Assembly (NCBI GenBank): GCA_033026295.1
Contig: CM065184.1
Coordinates: 15,953,501 to 16,017,500 of the forward strand
Direction of reading: 5' to 3'
Length of the DNA stretch: 64,000 nt
DNA from: Channa striata
Taxonomy: Eukaryota > Chordata > Actinopteri > Anabantiformes > Channidae
Position numbers and translations under genes: made by a program. The notes below the pieces were generated by a model. That model ran no database searches. It was not told the DNA's origin and saw only the letters and a list, made by a program, of their open reading frames with translations. Position 1 is the first letter of the stretch, and each line of letters starts with the position of its first letter. Shown piece after piece: positions 12,890 through 25,968 of the stretch.

Positions 12890-13145
12890 TATAAAGCTCA
12901 GCGCGCTTCTCGTTTTTAAGTCTGGGCCGCTCGAGTAAAGCTTAGCAGAAGTGAATCCGTACTGTAAGACGCGATGTCAATGCACCAGTAAAACACGTCA
13001 AACTGAGGAAGTTGTCTGCTAGTTGTGCTGTTGTTGGGGAGTTTGAAGAATTTCATGAAACTACAGTTCACGTTTCTGCAAATGACATTAAGGACGCGCT
13101 GACGGCTCGCACGCGTCCCGAGCGGACCGGCCATTGTCGTTCAAA
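12890..13145 (-). promoter_or_regulatory. Small CpG-rich patch with an ATG-started frame
   Basis: The flanks are AT-rich, but this patch holds dense CpG, especially GACGCGCTGACGGCTCGC and the following ACGCGTCCCGAGCGG. On the minus strand an ATG at 13134 opens a frame of 72 codons starting MAGPLGTRASRQRVLN and ending at 12916. No clear splice donor is seen in it and I do not recognise the product. It could be an unmethylated promoter with a first exon, a retrocopy fragment, or chance. Confidence 0.3.
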
Positions 13146-13889
13146 CGTGCTGTGGGCACCTAAATGATGCGTCTCTGTCCTCATCTAGTGATGCAGCACA
13201 TTTAAGTCTTGCACCATTTTAGCACTTGTTTCGATAACCGTTTATCTTTGAACAAGGGTACTGATTTCATTAGGGGCAGCTGACGACAGTATAATACTGG
13301 TATTTCAGTATATTCCAATTCTAATTAGCACTATAAATTAGTTGGAAAATATTTTATTGCAGACGTGGACCGTATTGACTTACTACCCTGCAGCATTGAT
13401 GATTAAATATTGTAGAATGTGACAGATGTTTTAAGCAACTCTCCAGCCTAATGGTAGCTTAATGGTGAACATATCCAAAACTATTATGTACTACACAGTT
13501 TCTAGGCTCTAAACACGGTTGTAAGCATTGCACCCAGAGAAAACTAAAACTTCCTGTTTTTACACCCTTAACAATAACTTTGGTCATTTTCTAAATTAAT
13601 TTTATTGTCCACAGTCGACCAACACTGATTATTCTCTACTTATGTTTGGTTGTCCATCTAAATAGACCTTTACTGTTTTCCAAAAAACTTGTAAAAACAA
13701 CAGCTAAATGCATCACTTCACTGGATAACATTGTGAATGATATGGTACATTAAGAATATGGCCAAAGTTATTAAAGGGTAATTTCACAAATGTATAACTT
13801 GCTTTCTGTGGCTTTAGTTTAGCGTGTAAATATCCATTAATGCTTTTAAACTTCCATTTGACTTCCCTCAATCATAATTTTCTGTTTCT

Positions 13890-13970
13890 AGCTGAAACCT
13901 CCTCCTGATGACATCACTGAGGAGTTTTTCATCATTAGCAGTTCAGATGATGTCATCTGGAGGAGCTCTG
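13890..13970. repeat. Inverted-repeat sequence around GATGACATCA
   Basis: CTCCTCCTGATGACATCACT on the left is matched by the reverse complement of GATGATGTCATCTGGAGGAG on the right, about 45 bp away. This can fold into a stem of about 20 bp. It shares its blocks with 2168-2340, so it is an interspersed family member. Confidence 0.55.
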
Positions 13971-13989
13971 GAAAAAGGAGGTCTGAAGT

Positions 13990-16900
13990 TTAATGACATT
14001 TATTTACATTTACTACACAAAATGCTGAACCATTTCAGTGCTACATATACAAAAATATAATAAAGCATCTGTGAAGATGATAGACTTATAATAGATAGAG
14101 ACCGCATTAAAAGAAAACTAGTGTGACAGCCACTATTTTGAATCAGTCCACTCGTTAGGTGGGATGTAACATGCGTCGTCTGAGTTCAGTTCGCTCAGAG
14201 GTCGCCCTGTGCAAGGGATGATGAGATTCCCCTAATAAGTCAGTGTGCTGTGCATGATCACATCCTTCTACAGTCAGAGATTACCGAGAGTGAATAAAGG
14301 ACTAAAAAACCCAGTTAGTGTCCTTAATGACCAAGGATCTAAACCGAGCCTATATAGTTTTCTCACTCCCAGTAACTAAAAATGTGTGCACATACTATAA
14401 AAATAATTACAAACGCCATTAAGAATGTCTTTAATTAAAGGGGAAATCTGTGGTGCCACTTTTTTTTTTAATGAAACTGTAGAAAGAAACTAAATTGAAA
14501 GTCTTTTAAATCAGACAACTATAGGAGTCATTTGAGGTCAGTCAGCTTGACGCTGTTCTCCAGCATTGCAGAGCAGACGGCAACAATAAGTCTGTGAAAT
14601 TAGGTTTGATCTGCCGATCTGAACAAAGATTAGATCTGACAGGCATATGGGCAGGAGTTAGAATGTATGGGGTTGACTTACAGTAGGACACTTTGATTGG
14701 CTCAGTGAAAACACAACACAAACGCTGAGCTGTCAGTGCACAGCCATTAGTGCGTTTGGGCCCTATAATAAATCAAAGCAATTCTAGCAACAAGAAATCA
14801 AGAGAGACTATGAGTAGAGACCATGGTAAAACATCCTGTGTAAAAATGACATCAGTCAAATATGCAGAGGAATCATAATTTATGAAAATGTTGTTTTATT
14901 ATATCAACTTTAAAATGTGTCAAATTGAACTATGTTGCTAAACGTGCGAGCTACATGTTTAATGAGAATTTGAATCCAAAATCTACACAGCATGTACCAA
15001 TAGTCATAGCAAATGACGTGCTGCAATATCCAGATTAACCAGAAATGGTGGTTCTCTCTCTCTCTCTGTCACAGGACATACATTCGAGGCAGGTAGACGA
15101 CCTGAGCTGAGGTTACTGTAACACAATTCCCTGATAACTATGAGTCACCAGTGTTTTGCTGCAGACGTCAAGCAATAAAAAGAAAGTAAACAGACCGAGA
15201 TGTGTGTCACGTGGACTCTGGCACCTGAACAGGTCAGGGTGTGTATTCGCCTTTGTCTGCACTGAGCTGGCGCACTCATACTATAAGCTCTTCATCTTTC
15301 CGATGTGATGAACTGTTGATATATCAACTCTTAATAACTGTACATCTTAAATAGTTATCTGTACTCACATTTTTTTCCAGGCTGTTATGTCCACTCAAAC
15401 TTGCAAACACTTTTAACCTGAATTACTCTGTAAGTCGCTTTGGATAAAAGCGTCTGCCAAATGACTAAATCTAAAATGTAAATGTAAATGAATTCTTTAA
15501 CTGCTAAGCCTGTGTTGGGCTGACTCCAGACTGATGCTAGTGTAGGTCATTAATGAAATTAATGTTAAATGAAAGCATGATCACAAAACATGGCCAGCCA
15601 AAAAACAAACAAATAAAACATACGACAAACCTGTAAATGCAACTATGTTTTTGTGGACTGTAATTAAGTAGCACTGTTATACTTTCTGTCAATGTTATGG
15701 CAACATGTTGAAAGTTAAATTAAATCTTAATTTATATTGATATTGTAAAATAGTTACTAAGTATATGGATAATCACAATACAATTAGGAAAATGCATAAC
15801 AAACGGTACAGAAATTAGTGCAATCACATTGGAAAGTAGTTGGATTATAAAGATATGTATTTGACAAATAATGCAATAAGTATTTAAACTATCACCTGTT
15901 CTATCATTTGTTCTTGTACATGCAACTTAAAGAGACCCTTAAAAAAGTATTTTCCACACAGAGTGAGGACATTTTAGCTGGTTCTCACATAATCAAAGAG
16001 CTGTTTTAGGATTAGAAAATGAAATTAATAAAGCAGTTATTTATTCATTTATCATTTGAAAAATTAGCAATATTGATTAACTATTATGACATATTTAGAG
16101 TTTATTGGACTAAGAAAAACTACAGACTATTTGTCAACAGGTGGACTGATCTGTTGTACCAGTGTGGTCCAACATTTTACCCACAGTACCAATATGTAAC
16201 AGTATGGACCAACACAAGACAGCATTGTTTTATATTTTCATTACGCAGCGCTGACTCGTTGCGAAATGTAATACATCTTGTTGCCGTCCACGGTGATACG
16301 TCATGATTTTTTTTTTAAATTGCTGATTATAATCCAAACGAAGCCAGCTCGATCACTTTTGTTTTTATCTGCGTGCAAACTAATTGTGGAGGGACTTTTG
16401 CCAAGCTGCCAAGCAAAGTCGTGTTTGTCAGATTATAATTAGTGAACCATAGCGGGGTGTTCATCCCAGAGACATTCTTACATAAACACAGAAAATAAAT
16501 AGCCTATTAGATCATTTTGAACACGTGGTGACAGCCAACTGGTGCACAACTCGTTCTGAAACATACACAAACAGGATCACAAAAGGCGACTAATTGTGCA
16601 AAGGGACATCTCATTTTGGATTCCCATGTGTCAAATAAATCAGGTCATTTTCCTATTATTTCAATAAATTGTTGTTGCTTCCTAATTTGTTTTGTGAATG
16701 TTTTTTTCTCTATCTATTGGAACCACATTATTTTGTATTTATGCTGTACTGGATGATACAAACTACAAGGAAACTCAATCATTGTGTGGCCTCAGGCCTC
16801 TGTGCGGCTCTGACTGACAACATGCCCAGACATGTCTTAGAGCAACCATGCATGTACACACACGTGCACACACACACACTCACAGAATATGCCCCAAAAG

Positions 16901-17580
16901 GTGGTCATAAACACAAACACTGAGAATATGCCACAAAAATTGTCATGTCTCGACATCCAGCACGTACAAGCTTAAACTCCAGAGGCTTCACCCGAATCCA
17001 CCCATGCAGCAGCTTTTCCAGTATCTATCTTTGCTGTTCTGCTGCAGAAGTGTGGCCTTTGACCTTTCAAATTTTAGTTTCCAATATTTGCAGCAGCACA
17101 CATGGAATCAGTTTGTCATTTTCATATTCACCAGACTCAAAACCTGAGAAAGCAAACAGAAAATGGCCAGACACAGTGATGGTGCTTGGTAAAACAGTAT
17201 AGTTATGAAATCCACAGTCCCGTCTGAGCCACCAGGTGACACTGACCCTGTGGTGCTCAAATGCCTGAGCATGACATTTAAAAATTACATAAACTTTAGT
17301 TTAAAAAATTACTATCAAGCACTATTTGCCTGAATCAATTTTTTTGTGAAATCAAAAACTCCAATCAACACATTTTATGATAACATCTCATTTTAGCAAG
17401 ATTTACAAAGAAATTTATTTTAAAAATCTGTTTGAAGGAATCTTTCAAATTAGTTTTATAATCATGCGTACTTTATCAAAGAGCTATTGTATTGATTACA
17501 ATGCTACCTGTCATTTTATAACAAATGACATTAAGTGATAATTTCTAAGTAATAACGTCAGGATTATCATAGGTTTTCTT
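13990..17580. other. Non-coding stretch with one fish repeat tail
   Basis: It is AT-rich and no exon is supported. The 95-codon frame at 16019-16306 lacks splice context and has AT-driven composition. The fish-wide tail at 15425-15492 is listed separately. Confidence 0.4.
15425..15492 (+). repeat. Fish-wide GTAAGTCGCTTTGGATAAAAG retroposon tail
   Basis: CTGTAAGTCGCTTTGGATAA is followed by AAGCGTCTGCCAAATGAC and an ATGTAAATGTAAATG end. This module is extremely common in teleost genomes as the 3' end of short retroposons. Its body upstream is not recognisable. A second copy lies at 43888-43935. Confidence 0.75.
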
Positions 17581-17590
17581 TCATTGAGGG

Positions 17591-17632
<42 letters not shown>
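17591..17632. repeat. (ACA)n / (CAA)14 microsatellite
   Basis: A pure trinucleotide run of 42 bp. Read on the minus strand in one frame it gives a run of cysteine codons, which helps create a spurious 192-codon frame at 17567-18145. Confidence 0.95.
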
Positions 17633-18479
17633 GATTTTTGTCCTACGCAGGCCCAAATTTACACAAAGTGCATGCGTGAAAGTCTCTTTAAGTTGCCGGG
17701 TTGTAATTGCACAGATTCGTTTTTTCCCCTGATAAAATCTACGATGAGCTACAGCGTTGTAGGTAGTGTGTTCAGCATGTCCAGTGTGTTCAGAGGTCAC
17801 CTCTACAGTGACCATGTGAAAGGGAAGTGCCAGGAAAAGAAAAAAGAGAAATGAATTGTGGAACATGGTTGTATTTCCATTTACTTTCCTGCAGAAGCTG
17901 AAGCTCTTTGGCTGACTAATCATGAGAAAGCAGATCGGTGGACCCGATCCACCAGGACCCTTCCCCCCCTTTTTTAAATATATAAAATGCATGAGTAAAC
18001 TCAAAGTATGAATTTGTATTTTGATGCTCACTGAGATTAAATTTCTCTTTTGGTCAAATGCTTCAAATTCTAGTAAGTGACCTCTTGCGGTTATGTTAAT
18101 AATGACACAGCCAAAGGGTGAAACCGTGTGTTCTAATAGTGGCACGGAAGGTGGTCAGGCTGGGTGGTTGGTAACAAACACTCAAGCAAGCTGCCTCCCG
18201 CTTCTTTTCAGTCAGTTCTTTTAACCATATCTGTATTTAGAGCTGAAACCTAAAAAGTGATAATCAGTAGTGAGTCCATGTTCTTAAAATCTTTTTTTTT
18301 TTTCTCTTTTACTTTGTAGTAAACTGAAGAGATTTGGGATTTTGGGTGGCTGCCATTGTCGTCTTCAGCTCCATGTCTATATTGTCATCATTCTGTTTTC
18401 TAAGGTTCTGTAAGTTGTAGAGACGGATCTGTTGATTACAAAGGCAATTATATGCATCATTTTGTGATTAAATTACATA

Positions 18480-18830
18480 ATTATAAAGGGCCATCCTGCC
18501 ACCAGCCCTGACCACATCCCTATCAACACTTTGGACTAATGCAGCTGTAGTTGGCTGCCACATTTACTATGGCCACTAAATGTTCTGCACTTATCAAGCA
18601 CTTTCTTAATGCACTTTACATTGATTCACTCACACTCACATATACCAATGGGCCGGCCTACACTCACTGGTAGCATCTGCTTTACCTCCTGCACCACAGT
18701 CGCACACCAGACTTCACTACTATCCAAAATTTCTGACTTATGATAAATATGGCAGTAGGGAGTAGGTTGCCTGTCAATCCAAAACTATAATGGTAATGCT
18801 GGTTGATGGGTGGGCACAAGTGAGGACTAA
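18480..18830 (-). repeat. Heavily degraded SINE-like remnant
   Basis: TTCACTCACACTCACATATA and GCACTTTACATTGATTCAC resemble the antisense body of the SINE family seen at 20205-20395. Similarity is weak and the ends are not defined. Confidence 0.25.
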
Positions 18831-20204
18831 TGACCAAGTGTAAAGTTTACTTGATTATAATTTCTTATTGTATGATTTCATTTAATATACATACTCACAC
18901 TTTGGAAATTGTTTTTGTAGTCATGGTTGTTTAGAATCTTTTTACATTTTCTCAAATAAGTTCTCAAAATTGACTGACAAAGTTGCTGAGCCCTTTAAGA
19001 TAATTTTCTCATCTGATGCAACTACCATCTATCAGTTACTTCTAAAATGGCTTCAAGTTGAAACAGTTAAATAAATAAATGTGTTTTGTAATCTGGCAAT
19101 GATGTGTCAGTTTTTTTTTTGTCCCAGCACGGAACAACTTGATTAGGTCCTTGATGGATTAATGAATGTGCCCTGCCGACTCAGAAGGACTACAAAGAAG
19201 TCAAAATGGGACAGACACGGAAAAAGATAACAAGAAGTACGGAATAAAATCAAAGTGACTATAAAACCACTTAAAACAACAACAACAACAAGTAAAGTAA
19301 GTTCAAAAATATTCAAAACTAATAAGTGAAACAAAACTACATAGACTGAAAACATATACAAAAAGACTCAAATCTACTATAAAAGGAAGCAAATTGAGCA
19401 CAAAGAGAATCAAAGGGGCTAGAAATAATCTCAGAACAGTGGAATACATCAGCAATTCAGTTGTACACGTGGCAAGGCCAAATGGGCAAGTCACATTCCT
19501 TACATCAAGTCAGATGTTCCCAGGGCTCTGATTATTTTTCTGGCCGTATCTTCTTAGTAAAAAAATGTCAGTGTTGGATGATGTGGTGATGGGAGCAAAA
19601 CTGGTGATGGGTCACCTGAGAGAGAGATTGATTTATAATAGCTTTTTTTTTAATAGCTATTTTCAGGTTAATTATGTTGAAAAAACATCTGGATCTTTAA
19701 ACTATGGCATGAAAAGGTACAAATATGATTAGTATTGAACGTGTAACTAATCGCCGCCGCTTTAGTCGACATGTTTCCATCATCATAGCGAGCATGATGC
19801 TGTAATTTATTCAAAAACAGCTGTGTGACTGAACCACGAAGGTAAAACAGAGAGGAGAGGAGAAGGAAGACAACTGAAGTGCCACGTATGAGACTGTGAT
19901 GGACAATGACCTATAACTTATCCCGACCAAGTGTTTCGCTTTAGTTCCTGCCTCTGCTTGTGTGCGTTAACATAAATGAACGGAAACTGTATGTTGTGTC
20001 CTGCTGGTACAGGCACCGGATGAAGTGTAAAATGCTTCCTAGACAAGTCATTTGTGATGTAGTACTCAACAGACTGTTGACGTGACTGATTCTGTCAAAG
20101 CCATGTATTGTATATATTAATTCCAATAATTTTACATATATTTTCTAAAAGAAATTATAAAATAATAAATAGCCTGCACTTTTATAGTTTTTTCTACCTT
20201 AATG

Positions 20205-20395
20205 GTGGCCAAAGCACTTTACACTGCTTATCATCCACCGATTTACACTCACACACACAAACACATTAGTTGGGATTGAGTGTCTTGCAGGACACTCAGA
20301 CATTTGATCGGAGCAGCCAGGGATCCAACGGACAACCCTGGGATCGGTGGACAACTGATCTACCTTCTGAGCCACAGTTGCGCCGAATGGATGAA
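20205..20395 (-). repeat. tRNA-type SINE, antisense
   Basis: Read on the plus strand it has the order AAGCACTTTACACTGCTTAT, a CA-rich part, GAGTGTCTTGCAGGACACTC, then GATCTACCTTCTGAGCCACA. That is the usual antisense layout of fish tRNA-derived SINEs, with the promoter head on the right reading CTGTGGCTCAGAAGGTAGAT in the minus direction. The 54840-55010 copy belongs to the same type. Confidence 0.65.
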
Positions 20396-20529
20396 TTGAA
20401 TGATTGAAGTATGGCAAATACATTTCTGGAAATGCTCTGGGGCTCTTTTTAATGTCATGGAGGTAAGGGCTTGGCTAGGACACTCTGATCTTCAGCTACA
20501 CATCAACACGTCACACACTGTGTGCAGAG

Positions 20530-20665
20530 ACAGTTCAAGTACATAAAGTCAGTAACAGCCTAAAAAAATCTCCACTAAAAATACAACTTCAAATCTTTTA
20601 ATCACTTAAAAGTGCTAAGGAGATTAGTGCAACAATAAAAGTACTCCACTAAGAAAATTGAGGTT
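20530..20665. repeat. AAGTAC/ACTTAAAAGT-type repeat remnant
   Basis: It is rich in AAGTAC, ACTTAAAAGT and TACTCCACT words, resembling a common fish repeat built on TACTTAAGTA motifs. Similar stretches occur at 41745-41850 and 46390-46490. Boundaries are uncertain. Confidence 0.3.
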
Positions 20666-21375
20666 TTTATACAATACTGAGAATTGTGATTAATTAACAT
20701 TAATGGTAATTATGGCAAAACATGTAATTAATAAAGAGTAAGAGTCGAAGGCCACTGTTGATAAAGATGGAGCCGATTTTAACCACTTTCTCTGCTGACA
20801 GGTGGTTAACCCATAATGAAAATAATCCACCCGGTGGATTTAATTTTGGAAAAAAACATTCATTGGTTAGAAGACTAATCAAGCCTTTTTTTCTGGAGTA
20901 GTTCCTCTTCTTTTCAGTGTTGACACAAGTGGTTCGGTGGCACATGTTGTGCAGGATACAAAAGAGGAAGAGTTAAGGGCGTAGGAGTAACCGCTGGCAC
21001 AGCACATGGCCTCTTTGCATGAAAGGAAAACATTTTTGATCACAGGGGTTTGCAATTCCATAATTCAAAACTACATCAGTACCAGTTTGTTTTCTTTTTC
21101 CCCCCTGTACAATAAGACACTGATGGCTGGTCACCTGCTAATTTGGCCGTTAGTGCTGAATGATGGGGCAAACACACATGTTGAGTGACGCTGATTCAGA
21201 GTGAGAGAAAGTGTTATTCGTCTGCTACTCACAGAAGTCAGTTTCCAGTCGTGGCGACTTGTCACATTGGGTGTGAAAGCAAAATGGCCAAATATAAGAA
21301 CCGTGCAGAGAACACACTTGTTATACTAATTCAGTGGAAAGGGAGCAAAATCTTACCCTGGCATGTGTGAAACCA

Positions 21376-21411
21376 CACATACACACACACACGCACGCAC
21401 GCACGCACGAT
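21376..21411. repeat. (AC)n(ACGC)n compound microsatellite
   Basis: ACATACACACACACAC is followed by four GCAC units. It is a simple sequence repeat with a two-step unit. Confidence 0.9.
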
Positions 21412-23489
21412 TGTGACAGAATGTGTTATTTTGAAAGTAGATAAGATTTGCATCAGTGGTGCGGGGCATATTGTGCCTGCAAATGCTAAATGTCAGATCT
21501 ATTTTTGATAGAGCATGTTTTTTTTTAATACAAAAGCTTTACATACAGCTTATACTGAAAATGCTTTTAGTGACTTGAACCTCAAACATCATAAAATAAT
21601 ATTAAATTGTCTGAGACACTCTCCTTGTTGAAATATATTATATGTACCATTCTGAAAGGTCCACTACATTAAAAAACTTAAAGAAATAATTTTGTTTTAT
21701 CTTTTTGATTAAAGTGGGAAAAGTGTATATTTTTTCTTGTATTCTCACACAGGTAGAAATGGAAACGACAACAATAAAATACACATTTGAGACACACAAG
21801 AGTGAGCTTTGGTTAAAATGGAGAAGCTGGTTGCCGTGGAGAGAAGGAGCCACACACACACTCACAGCTGTGAGGTAGTCGTGAAGAAAAAACCTGCGGT
21901 TTTTCAAAACGGACAGCAGTGATACATGTTGAAATCTGAACCTACACAGTCACAGCCACACTCCTGCTGATTCAGACATGCATGATATCATCAGGAAGTG
22001 TTGCAATCCATCTTGTATGCTCATCCTATCCATGTGTGCCCACTGCTGTGTTTACCCATGTATTAAGTGGTCCTTATTTGTGCTGTCCATTGTTCTTCAT
22101 TAGCTGTGAACGATAAAAGGACACTTACAAAAACCCTAGTTTCTTACTTGTACTCATTTCTTAGTAAGACTTAAGGTTTAAAGCACATGACCATAAAATG
22201 TAATCCTGATGTAATGATATATACTATATCATTTATATAAGAAAAGTTATTTACAATATTCTCACTAAAAAGGATGCAACATGTGGCTACTGACACTTGT
22301 GTGCTTTCAGTTTGGTTCTGCTTATAGCTTGGCTTTGATACGAGGGACAAATGTTTGTGTGCCCACACTTTGTAGGTCTTAGCCAGTCAGTTTTGGACAT
22401 TTGGAAAACATACTGTTGTCAAGTTTGTTGTTTAATTCTGCTCCCATATGCACACTAGAAGCAGCATTTATGATTCCTGTGGGGAAATGAAAATGGAAAC
22501 CAAAGCAACCAACTATAGAACAACACAACAACGAGCCGTAAAGTGACATCAAAGCAATAAGAGTGTGTGTGTGAGTCTGAGGAAACAGATGCTGCTGAAA
22601 TGTTCAAGTTCACTTCCAATAGAGTGTAAGAGGAAAACTGTGATTTGCTTTGGGCATGAATCTAATGTCATATTTGATTAGGCAAATATTACTGTAATTA
22701 CTGGCTACGAAACGTGTTACACATACGTCAAATATGAGTAATTGCTCGGCCACACCAGGTGGTTAAAAAGCTGCACAGAGCCTCACAGGTGTATGTCTGC
22801 AATATTACTGGTTACAGTATCCATGTGCATCCTTGTACATTGTTGCTTGCTCTAAAAATAGTTGAATTAAAAAAGAAATAAAGTATGTAAAATAAGCTCA
22901 TATTTATGCATCTATTTGGTGGCAACTTAAAAAACCCAGATGATAGTTAGCTAGATTAGCATAATATATAACACTCAGCTGCCAATTTAGTTAAAATTAC
23001 TGCAGAGCTGCATTAGATTTACTAATAGTCCAAAAGTAATGTTCAATCTAGGCTAATTTAATTATAACCTCAATTTGGCTTTAGATTACATTTGCATTTG
23101 TGTAAAACTAACCAAAAACTAAAACCCTTTATATGAATTGCGTTCTTTGTGCACAGGTTTACATGTAAAACAATACTTTCATCTAAAACCAGGATAACCA
23201 GCCTGACCTCTGACAACAGTCTTACTCCTAAAATCAGTGTCATGCTTAATTTGTGTATTTTGTACAAGTGAATAAATACATAAACCAGTATTAGCTTGTG
23301 TTGTGTTAAATTGTCACTAATATCATACCTACAGCTGCCATAATAGTGTTTTTACAAGTAAAGGGGTTTGGTACACACTTAATCATTATATCTGCCAAAG
23401 TAATTGCTTACACCTAAAACATTTGTAAAAAATTAAATGCAGCCTCCCTCTCTTACCCATTTCACTAGCTCCGTAAGTCCCATGTTGCA

Positions 23490-23660
23490 TTTATATAGCA
23501 GTACAAAAATAACCCAGCCAGCCAATCAGAACAGACAACTGTGGCAGGGATGACCAATCAGCTGTCAGAGAATAAACAGAAGCAGAAAGCTGACAGGTTG
23601 GAAGAGTTCTGAGCTACCAGATAACAGATTGTCATATGTGACAACAGACAACCAATGAGG
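23490..23660. promoter_or_regulatory. Cluster of CCAAT boxes with a TATA-like word
   Basis: Three CCAAT words (23522, near 23554 and 23652) lie within about 130 bp, with TTTATATAG at about 23491. They are 1.4 kb or more upstream of the cytokine-like locus at 25 kb. No transcript is evident directly downstream, so a promoter role is only suggested. Confidence 0.2.
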
Positions 23661-24133
23661 AGTGAGAACCTAAAGAGCCAGGTTTTGTAGGAGGAAGCAG
23701 GTTGGACCTAAAACTAAATCTCGAAATAACAGGCTCATTAAATAAAATAAAAATAGTTTCAGTTTCCTGACAGGTAGTGGTGATTAACAGACTTGTGACT
23801 TATTTCCCCTCTTTGTCCAAGTGTCATTCCTGGAAGCGTATGTATGTGTTAATCCGGGAGCGTCTCTGTCAAACTTGTTTCGTTTTACATTTGTCATTTA
23901 ATTTTTTTATGTCTTGTTGAAATCTAAATGAGATTTTAAGACACTTCATATTACATTTAGCCACAAAACATATACACTGCTGTCTGTCCTGAAATGACTT
24001 ACCCACATTTACATGTGTCTCAGCTGAAAGTAACAGAAGCAGTACCATGCTGCTTAATTCAATGCACTCAGCGATGTGAGCGTACGGTAGCTAATGTTAG
24101 CTGGAGACGGGCCCATTTCACTTTGTAACCTCA

Positions 24134-24548
24134 TCACTTAGGTGACTCGTTCCAACATGTGGTGTTGTAGTAAATTTTTAGCATCTGCATTTTGCAAAGT
24201 GACTTACATCAAGCTACATATTGTAAGCTGCTGTCTACAAGTTCCCAGGATAGTTTCTTTCCCCCAACATCATCACTGAGTCACTTAGGTGACTCTTTCC
24301 AACATGTGGTGTTGTCGTAAATTTTTAGAATTAGCTTTTTGCAAAGTGACTTACAGCACGCTACGTATTGTAAGCTGCTGTCTACAAGTTCCCAGGATAG
24401 TTTCTTTCCGCCAACATCATCACTGAGTCACTTAGGTGACTCGTTCCAACATGTGGTGTTGTAGTAAATTTTTAGCATCTGCATTTTGCAAAGTGACTTA
24501 CATCAAGCTACATATTGTAAGTTGCTGTCTACAAGTTCCCAGGATAGT
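24134..24548. repeat. Tandem repeat, 147-bp unit, 2.8 copies
   Basis: GGTGACTC recurs at 24141, 24288 and 24435, giving an exact 147-bp period twice. The outer copies are almost identical (one difference seen), while the middle copy differs at several sites (GTCGTAAA for GTAGTAAA, GCTTTTTGC for GCATTTTGC, CACGCTACG for CAAGCTACA). Each unit holds GCATTTTGCAAAGTGACTTA, which looks like a diverged antisense form of the fish-wide tail module at 15425. The unit probably arose from a retroposon end. Confidence 0.9.
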
Positions 24549-25027
24549 CCCCCCAGCTGATCTATGTTAGCAGTCATCACTGTCATCATTGAGTCACTAT
24601 TCATTACAGCATACTATTTCTACCATGTTCACCATAAGCTTGTACAACCACCGTTTTACTGAGGACTGACAAGGGTGTGACTTCATGGACACCAGTGCAA
24701 TTCTGTTACTTAGTCACAAAAGTAAATGCAAGCGAATGGGATGAGCAACAGACCAGTCGCCATTAACTTTGTTTTCTACACCCAGATTCTGTCCATTTAG
24801 ATCAGGATTTACAGTTGGCACACACCCTGCCATTCACAATCCCATCTCCGGTCTACCACCTCTACTTGTGTCTCGGGAGTGAAGAAAAGGTAAACAAGCA
24901 CTTACTCACTCTTCTTGCAACTCGCTTAGACAATCATCAAATGGGATTATTTTTATATCGTTGATGAGCAGAGGTCCACCTGTGGTTTGGACTCAAGCAC
25001 TAAGCTCTTGTATTAAAGAGGCTAATA

Positions 25028-25064
25028 ATGACAGTCATCCTCATCCTTTGCTTTTGTTTTGGCG
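25028..25064 (+). CDS. Candidate exon 1: signal peptide
   Basis: Twelve codons encode MTVILILCFCFG, a short hydrophobic signal sequence. The thirteenth codon is split after its first base at GGCG|GTAAGTG, a near-perfect donor. The first two bases of the next candidate exon complete the codon as Glu. Start choice: it is the first ATG after the TATA-like box, about 75 bp downstream. Signal exons ending in phase 1 are usual in long-chain helical cytokines and immunoglobulin-type receptors. Confidence 0.35.
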
Positions 25065-25968
25065 GTAAGTGAAAGTCAGGTGGATATTGCAGAATAATTA
25101 CATTTTTTATTCATAAATACAGATTAAAGCCCTTCAGTCAAAACTTCAGTTAACTGAAAAAAAGGCACCAAAGGTAAAATGTCTTCTTATAAACTTTACA
25201 GTCTACGTTTTTAATTTATTTATTAGTAAGAGAGGATTAAAAACTGCCTTAAGGCTTAGTGTAAATTACATTCTGATCCTAAACTATAAGGGCAGTAAAC
25301 TTATGTTGGTTTTGCTTTTGATTTCACTGCCTCTGGTAAAACTCCTCCCAAATCTGAATCTGTTGCCAAACAAGGTAAAAGAAAATGTGAGGGACAAGCT
25401 ACTTGACCTTATCCTGTTTGATATACTAGTGAAGTTTGTACATGAGCAGAAATCATGTGTTGTGCACTATTGATTCTGGGTCAGTGCTTTGGCCAAGAGC
25501 ACAGATGTGGTCACATTACTGCGACTACTCCAGCTGCATAAATCCTGCTACACGTCCTACTGTTCACCAACTACTGTTGGCTAACCAACCAATGTCCAAG
25601 ACAGAGGCGAGTGCAGCTTGCTCATCTCAGCAAAGCCCAAAATACCTGCATGCTGATAGAGGCATGTTTGTCTGCTCGTGGGTTTTTACTTTCCAAATTA
25701 AAATGTTGTGAAAAGTTGCTGGTGATTCCAGGGAAAATTTCCACACTTTCAATTTCTGTTTTCGGGATGACTGTTTAAAATGAGAATGACCTGGACAAAG
25801 AATTTGGGACATAAACTGATCAGCTCCAACATTAAAAGCATCTGTGTGGGATTTAATACACGTCAAAGTTCCACATTTGGTTGTATATTTACATGCAATG
25901 CATTGTGGCTTTAAAGAAATTAAAGAATACTTCTTCTTTGAACTAGGTTTTTCTTGTCTTTTTTTAAG

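Noticed and set aside
17567..18145. 192-codon minus-strand frame, the longest in the window
   Set aside because: It is extended by the (CAA)n microsatellite read as Cys codons, starts in AT-rich DNA, and shows no domain or splice context.
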